This document shows positions 14,222 through 27,977 of a stretch of 64,000 bases of DNA, piece by piece. Both the position numbers and the translations under genes were made by a program. The notes under the pieces were generated by a model. The model did no database searches and was not told where the DNA came from. It worked only from the letters and a program-made list of their open reading frames with translations. The stretch comes from Paralvinella palmiformis (taxonomy: Eukaryota > Annelida > Polychaeta > Terebellida > Alvinellidae), in contig JAODUP010000308.1 in assembly GCA_025642065.1 (NCBI GenBank), positions 1 to 64,000 of the forward strand. Direction: 5' to 3'. Positions within the stretch are counted from its first letter, which is position 1. Every line of letters starts with the position of its first letter.

Positions 14222-17200
14222 GTTTACTATGTCAATAACATTATGACAGGTCAATCATCTAGAACATTCTACCCATCTATGTGAACCAATAGCAAAGATA
14301 CAGCAACTGAAAAGTAGCTATAAATAGGGCTGCTTCAGCAATTAACATAAACATTCTCACAACTGCCACAATCTGACTTCCATGTTTTACTCCCAGCCAC
14401 CATGACTGTAAATGATTCGGTGTTTAGTTTTATTGTGTGGTCACTTGGGGACTGGTGAGACATTACACTTATCTCAACATGAGAGTCTTTATTCAGTCCC
14501 CTGATGGATCATCCACAGCTTGAATTCACAATTTTTAGATTCTCTGTGCCAGTGCCTTATTCCACTCTGCTAAAACACACTCAACACCAGACAACTTGCA
14601 TTTAACATGCTAACAACAAATGTCACTAACCTTCGTAGTATTTTATTTCTAGGTGAGTTCTCCATAACAAATTGATCAGATGACCTTTGTTCACCTTCCA
14701 GTATGAGCCAGCCATGATGGAATGTACCAGCATCAGTCTTATCTGATGTTGTCACCTCAATCTGATAAGCTGAAACATCAGGAATATGATATTATGTAAT
14801 TGCTATGATTTGTTTTAAAAAACAAATAAGCAGGGTGACAGGTGCACACGCATGCGCACGTATGCACACACACACACACACGTAAAGCATGCATGTATAT
14901 GTAAATCAACAGACAGCAAAGTGGCTAATTGTACAAAATTCACTGAAATTCTAAGAAGATGAATATAATCATCTCTGGCAAAAACAATTGTTTTTGAGGC
15001 AGTGATAAATTCAGAATTTGATAATATTCTGGACACATTTTATCCCTGGATAGAACACACACACACACACACACACACAGAGACAGAATGTTTATCAAGA
15101 ATCCTTCACGGCAGTTAATGAGTCACTTACAGACTTTGTCCTTGACCTTTGGTGATGACAGATTGGCGCAGGTCAGCTCACGACAGATCTGTCTGTCATC
15201 ATCCGACTTTGAGAGCCAACGATTGCACGGGAATGAAAATGACATTCTCATCTTCAGATCTTCGACTTCTATCAGATGTAGATGCCAGGCAGCTCCAAGA
15301 CCTTTTCAGTGTTAAAAATAAGATGTTAGACAAACAACAAACACTCCCAAAAATGTTATGTTTGGGTCCGAGATATTAGATAAAATATATATATTATAAG
15401 GGAATAATGACAGTCAACCATGACATGTGTCTCAGTAAATAATGTTCTCTATTAATTCTTGCTTCTCTCTATTACTGGCCATCTATATGGTGTATCGATC
15501 ATCATATTTATCTAATGTTATCTATGAAATTTAAAGAAATGTGTAAATATATCTGAATATAAAAAAAACATTGGAGATGTGACAGTTATAATTATTATAG
15601 CCATCATATTATAAACAAAAATCATCATCATCATCATCATCATGATCATCATCCAACGCAGTTCCCACACTTCACCAGACATGAGATATTCTAAGAACTT
15701 TACCAGGTATTTATCAACAGCTCTGTGTGTGTGTGTGTGTGTGCATTGTTATGTGCGTTTAAAAAAATCTGTGCTTGTGTGGGAAGAAACATAGAAGTGG
15801 CCATTTTATTTCTATGTTTTATATAAACTTGTAGTTGTGATGTTTTTGACTTGATGAGAAGTAACCATTTTGACTGGCAGTTCATCACACACTGGACACA
15901 AGTAATTACCATGTATACGCAATGAATAAGATGAACTCACATATAAGATAAATTGCATTAATGATAATTCCAAAGGAAACCAGACTGAACTCATGTACAT
16001 GTCAAACCAACATCTATCATGAAAAAAACTGTCACAAAAAAGTTTCATTCTCTCCCTTTCCCATTCATATTGAAATATTATTATTAAATATGTTATGCCA
16101 AGAGTTATTTATAAAAAAATTCCTGTGATATACCGATCATGAGATCATGTGTATTATATTTGTATCTGCTGCATTATGTGGCATTTGTACACACAGATAA
16201 TAATGTACCTGACACAATAGAAGGATTAAGTGAAGTCCGTTTAGTTGCTACCACAATGGATTTCAAAGATGAACTTGACAAAAATGCACCAAATATTAAT
16301 TCATTCATTCAATTTAAAAACATTTAATCTACCCTTGTCTTGCGGTGCTTTACATCTTTTTGCAACCTAAAGTTTATCCCATTAAAATAAATGGTCAGAT
16401 GATTGATTTTTTATAGCCACTTTTGTACACATGGTAGGCTAAATAGGCCAAGTGACCTCCAAAGGTAATGAAGTTCATGAAGTCAAAGATGAAACATCTT
16501 TCAAATATGCCCACGCCGAGATTCGAACACGGGTGGTAGTGATCTGTGATCCAACATGCTACCATTAGACCAAAGAGGCGCCTAAAATATATGGTCAGGT
16601 GACATTGCATGTTAGTATGCACTCAGACTAGACATGGAATGAACTTGTATTGAGTTGAATTGTATGAATTGTTTACAGCGACTGTGGTAATAAAGAAATG
16701 TGTTAAATTTTCTATGAAATCGGATACATCAGTGACCACAATTAGCTGTTAATGTACATATCTTCCATTATCAGATATTTTTACCTGTGGGTGTTATGTA
16801 TAATAGATTGTGGGTCTAAGTTCCTCATCTCACAAACAAGTGCAAATAATAAAATTAGTCAATCGTACCCTTAAATAACATGGTTGAAGCTTTTACAAAT
16901 ATAAAGTTTTTAGATTAGCTCTTGATCAAGTCTGTTTTCTGTTACCTGACACACATTAGCTGAGAGTATTTCAAATATTTTACAGCTCCTTCATGGTTAC
17001 AGCTTCAAATATTTAGAAGAAATCATGATTTAGACAGTTTCAGTGTTACAGCACCATTCTTTAGAGTTTGGCACAAATGAATGTCTTTCAAGCCATTCAG
17101 TTATAACAGTTTTCAAACGTTTGAGAAAAACACCCGAATGATTGAGACATATACATTTTTGGATACTGCATGGATGAGCCAGAAATCTGATGCTAAGACC

Positions 17201-19154
17201 ACTCACTGTTTTTATCATATTAAAAATACAGTACGTTTTCGGATCGTCCTATAATGTTATAAGCCTGCAACAGTAACGACCAGGATCTAATTGAACAGCT
17301 ACTGTTTGATATTGAAATGTTCTGAAGGTCAAATATTGTGATTAAATTCTGTGAAACCCGAGTATTAAAATCATCGTCTAATCAGCAGGCCACACCTTTG
17401 TTGTCGTGCCATACACGTAGTTTATAGAGCTGTCCCAAGGTTAGGATGTCACTGATGGTAAACACGTCCGTCTGATCGTTCTGGAATGGACTGGAGTTGG
17501 TCTCGGAATCCTTCAGCATCAACTCGCCCGAGTCGCCATTCTCACCAAACATCATTATGTAGACGTTCGCGTCCGTGCCAGCTCCACGGCTGTCACTAGT
17601 CTTCACGGTCACTCTGTACTGGGTGGCTGGAGATAGAGGGGGACGGTTTAATTAACATAGGGAGAAATAGCATGATCTCTTTAAAGATATCATCATCATC
17701 ATCATCATGAAAAAATAATAATAATCATTATCATCATCATCCAAAACACTACCACCAAAACCATCATCATCATTATCATCATTACAATCATCAACATCAT
17801 CATCCACAATACAACCACCACCACAATCATCATCTTCACCATCATCATCAGCATCACAATTACTAACTGTGATCTCTTCTATTACAATAACCTTACACAA
17901 AGTTACCATAATGATATACAGCACAGCTCTACTGCAATGAAGTCGCTGAGCTCCACATTTAGAAGAGTATCTATTACAGTAACATCCCAGATAGTGCATC
18001 TATCATTAGGTTTGGTGCTGGGAAGATTGACCTTGTGTGATTTGTGTCAGTTCAGGGTGACAGAGGGATGGTTTAAAAAATTCAGAGGTCCACAGTTCAA
18101 ATCTACTTCACTGTTGACCACCTTTTTTATGATTACTACCTAACTCGGCCACAAATTAGTATCTGCTGCCATTTCGCCGAAATCAGGCCGAGACATTGAA
18201 GACCATCCGATGACCTAAAATACTGAAATTATTTTCAGGATGTTTCAGGTCTTCTCATAAAATGCCTCTCTGTGATTGGTAGAAGAGAAAGTCGTTTAAA
18301 CCAATCAGTATGTAAGAATCACACTGGAAATAAGAGTGTTTTATGTAATGTGTGTTTTTCGTATTTCATTACTTTAATTAGGTCATAAAAGAAATAAACA
18401 AATCAACTCAAGGATTAGTGTAGAATGTACTATTACAAAATGCTACAGAAAGCAAGAATACTCCATGGGGAGTTGGCATAGGTTATGGACTGTACAAGCT
18501 AATAAATTGGGTCAACAAAGCAAACAGTTCTTAGCTGAACTAGGTTAAAAATTCCCTAGATTTGGCGGAGCTGGAATCTTGGTTGATAAATCAACAAAAC
18601 AGTTCATATTACAAGTCTTAATTTAGTCGTGCATGGTGAAGTCAATGTATTAAGCATATATGTAAATAAACCCCAAAAATATCATCGTGATTAGAACATT
18701 TCATTCAGATTTAATGTAATATTTCATGAAATAATTAATGAGTGAGTGGGAATTTATAAATGCTGTTTGCAATATTAAACATATTTTGATGTCACAATAG
18801 GAAAGTGGAATTAGATGGTTTGGCATTGACCAACATTAACTGATTGGAACAGCACGCTTCTCTACGTTTGTTCTCTCTTGTATTTCTTACGTTTAAGTTG
18901 TTTCTTTCCTTTAAATGTCGCCACGATGTCACGGACCAACCTGCCATCGTCTCTCTTTTTGCTGAACCAAGCATTGGCATGGAATACAAACAGATCTCCG
19001 GTGTCCATGTTGCGCATCTCAACCTGGATCGAGTGTTGGATAGCAACCATTAGAAGCGAAAGGTCAGAAATAAATGGACCTGCCCCAACCCTCCAAATGA
19101 ACTTACCCCACATAAAACTGGTTTATTCATTGTGTGCAGATACATGCTAGTTAG

Positions 19155-19191
<37 letters not shown>

Positions 19192-19296
19192 TATAATAAA
19201 ATATCATTACAAAAATAAAAGGATTATCCAAATTAACTTCAGAAATTATGTTTTCATTTATAAATAGGATATTAAAAATAAACCCACTACTTTTTA

Positions 19297-19333
<37 letters not shown>

Positions 19334-22087
19334 TACTACTACTATTACTACTGCTGCCACTAGAGTATGTATCCACCTTTTCCAAGAACCATTCACGACG
19401 GCTACCAGTTCCATCATGGCCAATTCTTAACTTCTTCAACGGAGCGACATCTTCTATCTCAATCTGAGAATGACAATTATCATCAGGAAAAAATCAGTAA
19501 TTGTTTTTTAGCCAACATCAGTAACTAGCTACAGATGGTATGCCATTAATAGTTAGCTACTGACAGTTTTGGAATCTACGCTTATGAACTGATAATATGA
19601 AGAAAGTCAGTGTTTTGGATGTTAGTAAAAAGATAGTTTACTAACACAGATAAGATACTCGAATTATTTTTTTTTTGGATAATAATAATAAAAATAATAA
19701 CAGACACAGATTTCAAAAGGTGGGCTTAGCAACAACAGCCATTCAGATATCATAAAATAAAACACAACATATGAAGTACTTTAAACTTGGCTAGATTTCT
19801 TCTGTGGACAAATATTATTTGAGGGCTTCTATATTAAATGTACAGTTACCATATGACTTAAGTTCAGACACATTTAGGCATATCTGATAAACATACATAA
19901 TGAATTATCATAGATACACTTCAGTAGATTAAACACATATAGTCAGTCCACATTGACACACGCACCTTCATTAAATCAGCATGTCCACGTTCAAATCTCT
20001 CTCCAGCCTTCTCCAACTTAATATCTGATGTGGCACCACCTACACCAAAAGCTTTGAGGATGATGTTAGAGTCTGTACCTGCTCCAGGTTCATCTCCAGT
20101 AAATACGGTCACCTCATATGGTACCACTGTTATGGGTAGGCGCAGAGATTAATCAGAGGCATTGTGTGTGTGTGTGTGTGTGTGTGCGTGTGCATGTGTG
20201 TAAAGTATCAGTGGTAAATTTATAAATGGATCGAGGGTTATACACTCTTCTGCATGTGTAGTCTAATGCCTTGATATTACTTTAAAATGATGATTGTACT
20301 AATGGTAGTTAACAATTAGACAGAGATCACTGGTAATGATCACTCAAGAGATCTATTTCATTGTTGAAACAAGTAGTTCATAATTATTGACACTGCCATC
20401 ACAGACACCATTGTACACAGTATATTATTAATAAACTTAAAAAAAAAACATCGAACATGTTATATGCATTTTGTTGGAAAACAAATGGACAGACAAATGG
20501 CTGGAAGAAATATCAAATAATATATACACGGAAAGAAAATCTGATGCGACATGATGTTGGTCATGTAGAATATTATCAAATTATACGCGCAGATGGAAAA
20601 GTGTACCATACACAGATCAGACTTCCTGCTGAAGATATGTTATGACAATACAACTCCTTACATTGTTTGTAATTATACATCCATTACTTATGAATCCTTC
20701 TCCAAGGCTAGCACACACCTTTGTACATACACAGATCACAGTTCTGTACAATAGACATGTTTCAATGAGGAAATTTTCCAGCCTGAGTATTTAATATATT
20801 GAACTGGCAAGTTTAGGCGTAAATCTATACTGATGTAACCTCATTTATCATCAGCAATATTGTTTATTTATTCTGTTGTTTAATTTTTGGAAGATCTGAG
20901 TTATTTTCGTGTCATCATTTGCCATTACTAATGGCTGATTTTCATGCTTTTTGCATGATTATGTTTCAGGTTTTTATTAACTTGCTTCTTCACATGTAAT
21001 ATTAAATAAAAAATATGAAGAATTGATTCTGTGGAATTGTAAGTGCATACCGAGTGGGTAGACCACAACAACAAACAGGACAGTCTGATGGTACAGTGGT
21101 GAGAACATTGCATTGCAACCATTAAGGCTGTGGGTCAGAATCCAGCTCATGCCTGTGTTTCTGCGATTTCTCTCCAAGGGGAATCACCCCATGGCCAAAA
21201 ATAAGCCTATCACAAATGGTGGTTAATGATTGTAATCTGTAAAGATTTTCCAATATTATACAAAAGGTTTTCTTTACCACCTTTTCAAGTAGTTTCTGTA
21301 CATATTTATTTTTTATATTTTATTGTAAAATAAAGTTCCAAAGTGTATATTGTGTATATTTGAAAAATTATTCTTTTCTCCAAAACTGGATATTGTATAT
21401 AGCTGCACCTATATATAGATATTCTTGCACAATTTTGAAAAATGTGTCTTCTACTACTAACACCACTATTACTAGTATTACTACTACTATTTCTACAAGC
21501 CTGAATTAGCAGTAATTATTGTGAAATAGTAACTGTAATTAATCCATTATAAGTACAATAAGCTATCTATTAACTAGGTGTATGTGATATAGCAGCATAA
21601 AGTGTCATAAATTATCTGTGACAAGTGTACACGATTTGTTATATGCGCCAACAATTACCGAATATACATTATGATAAATATCTAAGTCTAATTACTGATC
21701 ACTTCATCATCAAACCGAATCTTTAACCAATGAATAATCATTGTTTGCAACAAATACTTACAAGCTTTGTAAGACACGACAGATGAATCGCCATCATTTA
21801 GCGTAAATATTCTTGAGGTTTGTCCATCACTTTTGTCCCGAGCAAGCCATGATTTGCACACAAAGAAGTAATGTTTTCCTTTTGTGGGCATGTCCACTTC
21901 AACTTCACGGATGTACCAGCCACTACCAGGTGTCATACCATCATGTCCCAACTAGAAAATATTATATATAATTAAATCCAGATGTATCATAATTATACTG
22001 TACATAACTATTTTATTTGTTATCATAGAGACATAAAATACTTCAAACATTTCTTCTAGACAATTGAATGTCAAGTAATTAACTTGG

Positions 22088-22140
<53 letters not shown>

Positions 22141-25100
22141 TATCTGTGGCTTTTAGTGACTAACTAATGTTCAAACACCTTGCAAATTTAACAATTTTGG
22201 GTCAATTTCTTCATAATTATTTCTTAATGACTGTATCACAGTACCAGCTTCACAATATCCTATTTAGTGATCATGGGATAGCCAGTTATTTTGTAAAATT
22301 TTGGTATTTATATAACAATAACCATGTGCAAGTGCAGAAAGATGGTGTAAACATATGACTTTCAAGAAATCAAGTTTACACGTTTACACACAGCATTTTG
22401 TTCTCATGAGACAAATGATAATTAATCATTATTCATATGACATATTTTGACCAAAAATAATTGAAATTATACTATTAATATGATATATTCTACAAGCAGA
22501 TGGAAGCATACTGGATGATATGAGATGATGACGATGATTGGTGTTTTAATGCCACTTTTGTACACATGGTAGGCTAAATGGGTTGTGTATGGTATGAGAG
22601 ACATTTTTGATTAATTGTATCTTTAACATGAGAGAAGACAAAACTTACAATGCCACACTTAGAATAATCATTAAGAGACTTAATGTTTCTATAGACATAT
22701 ATTCCGGAAGTGACCACTGCTGATGGTAAACAAAACACTGACTCACTGACTCACTCACTCACCAACTACAATTCTAACGCCCCCCATGCCCAACCCTAAC
22801 ACTAACCTCAATCTGTTTCACTGTGCCCACATCGATGCCATCTATGGAGAATGTCTCGACAGATCCGGGTGTAAAGCCTTTTTTCTGTACCAGTTCCAGG
22901 TACTGTTTACCTGTGTGCTTCTTTTTTGGACCAATGATACGTATCCAGGCATCACTCTCTGTACCAGCATCCTTCTGGTCTCCAGTACGCACACGGATGG
23001 TATAGGGTATGGCTTTAAACAAATTACTGGCATTAAATGTGATGTACAGGGGTATTTACGTGTACATGTGCATGTGTGTGTGTATGTGCATGTGCTAAAG
23101 TATCTATAATTTAAATTGGAAATAAATACTACTACTACTACTACTAAGTATGGCAGACCAAACAGAGCCTAGCAGAAATTCGATATATTTTATCCTAATT
23201 CATCATGTTAACAGATACTTACTTGGACCTTCTGGTATTTCCTCCATGTGCCGTCTTGCTATACGTGGGCTTTTAGAGAACGGATCGGTGCTTTTGTACG
23301 ACTCTAAGCTGGCCATTGATGCTCCCATGGCTGTAGATCTCAGCGTACTTGTGCTACTCATGGGACCCTCATAGCCCTACAGATATACACGATATTGAAC
23401 ATACAAAATAATAAATGCACACAACAAACAACAAATACACAGAATTATAGGCTTATCAAAATCTCATAACAAATAGTAAAAATATATACTTTTTCTAAAT
23501 AGCCTTAAAATGACCTGATCTATGGTCTACATATTATTAGAAATTTTCTGAGGAAACTAGCACCAAGACTAAGACCAAGATCTGGCTGTAAGTAATTGGG
23601 GAAAACATTACAGGACATATCAGGACATAATAACTGTCAACACTCAGTAATGTTCATGACATAAATCAGTAATGTTCACCTTCACGTAGAGAACACGTTC
23701 TATTTTGGAGTCCTCCTTGTTCTTGGCAAGCCATCTCTCACAGTGGAAGACATAATGTTCATTGTCAACTGTGTCGTCCACTTCAATTCGGTCCAAAAAC
23801 CAGGATGGATTTAACATAGAGTTATCGTGTCGGATCTTGACCTTGTAAAGTTTGCCAAGGTCAGCAGCTTCCTGGGTGAATCTGTCAGTCTGTGCAAGTG
23901 TAATTGACACACGAGGTAAGGATGATTGATTCCAAAAGAAAATACAAAGCAATAAAAAAATGCTAGAGTACAAAATGTAACTTGGTAAGAGTCAGTGGGT
24001 CACACCTGGAACATATAAACAAATGGTGAATCCCTAGAGTATGGATTAGTTTCAAACCCTGATGGTGAGATTTGTGCAACACTGCTCTACCACCTGTGCT
24101 ATTGGGGAACATTAAAAAAAAATTGTTAAACGAAATCAAAACGCAATGTATAAGTTTAAATAATATACAATTACTACTGCTCTCTTTGTAAAAATATACA
24201 CAGGCACAAAATTTGGATTTCAGCTTTAAAAATCAAGATAAGTTTGTCAAACAGGTCTTAATCTAAACTTAATGGACGTTTATGACAGAGAAGAAATAAA
24301 TCTTGGATACGCTTCACGGAAAGTTTGCTTCATGAAGGATTCAGCTCCATATTAACTCAATAAAACAAACTCCAGCATAACAAGAAATAAAAACATTATT
24401 TCCTCATCTTTATGCAAGCAGTTATTTATATAAAGATTTAGCAGGAAGATTATAGGATATCCATAATCTTTAGTCATATCGTCTATTATTTTGTTTGACG
24501 TGTGGAGATATTTTCAGTACTGAATCATACCTGGCCCCTCTCAAATTTATCTCTGTAAGTCTCAGATTTGTGCAGTTTGCGTTCTCCGGTGTCACCTTTG
24601 TCACCAAATAGTGTGAGGAACACATTGGCATCGGTACCGGCTCCACTGATGTCACCCGTCACTACACTAATGACATACTTCTTGACTGATAACAAATAAA
24701 CAAACAAGTACTGTACAACATACTGTACAATATGATAAACGATAATAATATACAACACGATGTTATACCACATGACTTTATACCATACAATGTTATGCAT
24801 TATCATTTTAATATCATATAGCATTGAAACCAACAGGCTGTAATATGATTACCAAAGAAAACATACGTCAGCTTCTGTCAGCTTCACATTTTAGTATTTT
24901 ACTAACAAAGCTGGCCCATTCAGATGAGTGGTCAATTAGAATTGTTTTATCAAGAACTTTATTTATCCATATGAACAAAACACTCCATCATATACATCGC
25001 ATAGCCCGAGATTTCATTCTAACAATACGACCTTTAAAGTTCTAGAGAATGATGGCAGCATTGTATATAGCATTTACCAACGAGAATTAACTGAAGATCA

Positions 25101-26217
25101 AACTCTGTGTTAGAACCGTCACATACCGACTAAAGTATCTCGTCTCGTGTTTTCTCGTTTCTTGACGGAACCATCCTTTCTTACTGTCTCCTCTATGACT
25201 TTATCAGGTACGAGTTCTCTTTCGATTGCACCATCATCCTCTCCTCTAGCGAGCCATCGTCCACACGGAAACAAAAATGTTTCAGATCCCTGCAACAAAT
25301 AATCATCATTGGTGAAAAGAGTAGACTAAACATTATCAGATATCTGTTATTGTATATAATAATTATAATAATAATAATTGCAAAACTTCTATTGCACCAA
25401 TATCCTCAAAAAATATCGAGCTCAGTGGCCACCTAGTACAGGAATTGGGCAAACTCATAGTCCGGGTATGATGCAAAGTTCATCAATAATGATCAGATGG
25501 AAGAGAAACACAGGAAGGATAAGTGAGTCAGAAAAGGTGAGTTTTCAAATGATGATGGAAATAAACTATACTATTTGATGACTTAACATGTTCAGGGATA
25601 GAGTCCCAAAGAGTACAGACAGCAACTGAGAAAGCACGAGTCCCAGGACGAGTTTTAACCCTGGGAACAGACAACAAGTGAAAACCAGATGAACAGAGTT
25701 CTCTGGGCTTGGGTGCTAAAGAAAGCATGGAAAATAGATATGAAGGTTTTCCAGAAGAAAGAAGTTTGATAGACAATATTGCAGAGTTTGAAAATGATGC
25801 GAGATTGAACAGGGAGCCAGTGAAGAGATTTCAGAAGTGGGACAGAATGCGATAACTGAGGAGATCGTGTGACAACCTCAGCTAAGCAGTTCTGAACACT
25901 GAAGTTTCAGAATATCCTTAGACACAATGTTATAAAGAGGAGAGTTGCAGTAATCAAGTCTACTAGTAATGAGTTCTGTAGCAATGATTTTGGTGACTGA
26001 AAGAGAAATATAGTGATGCAACATATCTTAGATGATTACAAAATACACTTTTACATGGGGATGCACCCAGGACTATGATCCACCACTTGGTATCATCAAA
26101 TATCTCTTTAGCTAAATGTGCCTTGTGGTTAGGCTTTTGCAATTTTTTACCACGTTAACACTTACATGTGGTGTTACCAATATACTGCAACCAAATTGAT
26201 CCAGAACTTTGGTTCCT

Positions 26218-26248
<31 letters not shown>

Positions 26249-27945
26249 TATGTACACTGAATGTGGCACCCCACATGAGCATTTGACCAATTAAAATGAT
26301 CTGGATACAGTGGGTTCCACCTACAGTACTGTGACACCACTAAATAGCATGCCTGTAATCTATATAGAAATATTGCTATTTAGAAATGTTCAGAATGGGC
26401 AAAATAATTATCCATAAATTAATTTACCATTTAATTTTTTAATTCAGAAATATTCCTTTCAGGAAAATCCTACTTGGAATATAAACTACTCGGAGTAGGT
26501 ATTCCAAGTAGGTACTTGGAGTACCTACTCACGGTAAAAAGTATTAGGCAAATAAGTCGGGAAAAAACGAATTGGAATTTAAAAATTTGGAATTGAATTG
26601 GAATTGATAAATTTGATGTGGAATTAGAATTAGAACTGACCAAATGGAATTGAGTGGAATTGGAATTGACAAAATGAAATTGACCTCCATGTCTGCTGAA
26701 CAGTCAGACAAACAGAATAGCTGATGCCACTCGGATCATGCATAGAATATCTGATAAACTGATCAGACAAACAGTCACATTTCTACCATTAAGCAATACT
26801 GACATAAGTTGAAATTCCTGCTGTGTTTTGTAATTTTACTTTGTGACGATTAATCCAAATTTATGAGATAGTAAGAGCAATTTATTAAATATAAATTATT
26901 ATTATTATTAATACATTCCATTATTGCATTTTCTTTTTGACCTGGCGTGTTGAAATTATCAAAACAAAGACAAACTAGTAGTAGGGGTATGTGTGTGTAG
27001 AACTGATTTCACAGCCAAAGACATCAGCGATATTTATACATAAAACTAACTATGAAAATAGTGACCGGTAGCCAATCAAGCTGAAATTGTTAATTATTGC
27101 GGGTATTCATAGCTTTATGTTTATAAAACATTAAATGAAACAAATTAAAATACAAAATTCTAGCAGATAACTGCAAATTAAATTGAACTGCTTAGTAGAA
27201 CCACGAATAGATCAATATGAAAGATAAAAACAAATTGCTCCTATTATCGCTCACCAGACCTGATGGCTGAGTAGGGAAAACATAGATTTTTTCAAGGATT
27301 AAAACACTGTCTTTTACACATGTATATATGGTATACATCAGGTATTCAAATTAAAGAGAAATTGTTGTATGTTCACCTGCATTTTTTAAAATAATAGTAT
27401 AGATTAATGAGTATTATTATTATCATGACACAAACCTATTCTAAATAGCTTCTCCAATCACAATGAGTATATGTTTATATGTATAATATGTATACATAAT
27501 CTGGAAGAATATTGAGAAATCATACAATTAACCTAGTATTGCAGGGAGTAGAGGGACAAATTTTGTATTCTTTGTATATATGGATGACAGAGTCAAAACT
27601 CAATAAATCTATCTTTTAAAATGAAACCATAACTACCAATTATCATTAATATAATTTCTATATGTACTCGTGGAAATGAAATCATGACAGTAATAATAAT
27701 TACCACTTAAAGGTAATCATATTTATGTCTCTGATCACAGATTTTCTACATTGTATAATGTGTGTTTATGTTATCAGTGTACCTAAAAGCTCACGGATCA
27801 TGTACACACCTTTCCAGATGACTTCAATCTGCGTACTTCCACTTTATCCAGATGCCAGCCTGCTCCAATTCCTTTACCATCGTGGCCAATACGGATCTTC
27901 TCAATGACTGGGCCAATATCTTCCAACTGATAAAACACAAATGCT

Positions 27946-27977
<32 letters not shown>

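Larger units (their letters stand above)
11518..14630. other. Intron between exons 40 and 39 (3.1 kb)
   Basis: It contains (AAT)n near 11769-11812, a decayed SINE (12690-12830), (CA)n (12954-13012), a small transposon (13019-13441), a relic copy of part of exon 39 (13541-13610), a partial SINE (13930-14030) and (TA)n (14180-14218). A 203-codon minus-strand ORF at 12254-12865 runs through the SINE and is not considered a gene. Confidence 0.7.
15302..17395. other. Intron between exons 38 and 37 (2.1 kb)
   Basis: It holds (ATC)n at 15622-15654, (GT)n at 15723-15744, a dispersed repeat with a nested SINE (about 16100-16750) and AT-rich unique-looking DNA. The + strand ORF 16139-16327 lies in the dispersed repeat and has no recognisable domain. 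Confidence 0.65.

Noticed and set aside
17652..17999. Asp-rich minus-strand ORF
   Set aside because: It comes from degenerate ATC/CAT trinucleotide repeats in an intron and has no splice continuity with the gene.
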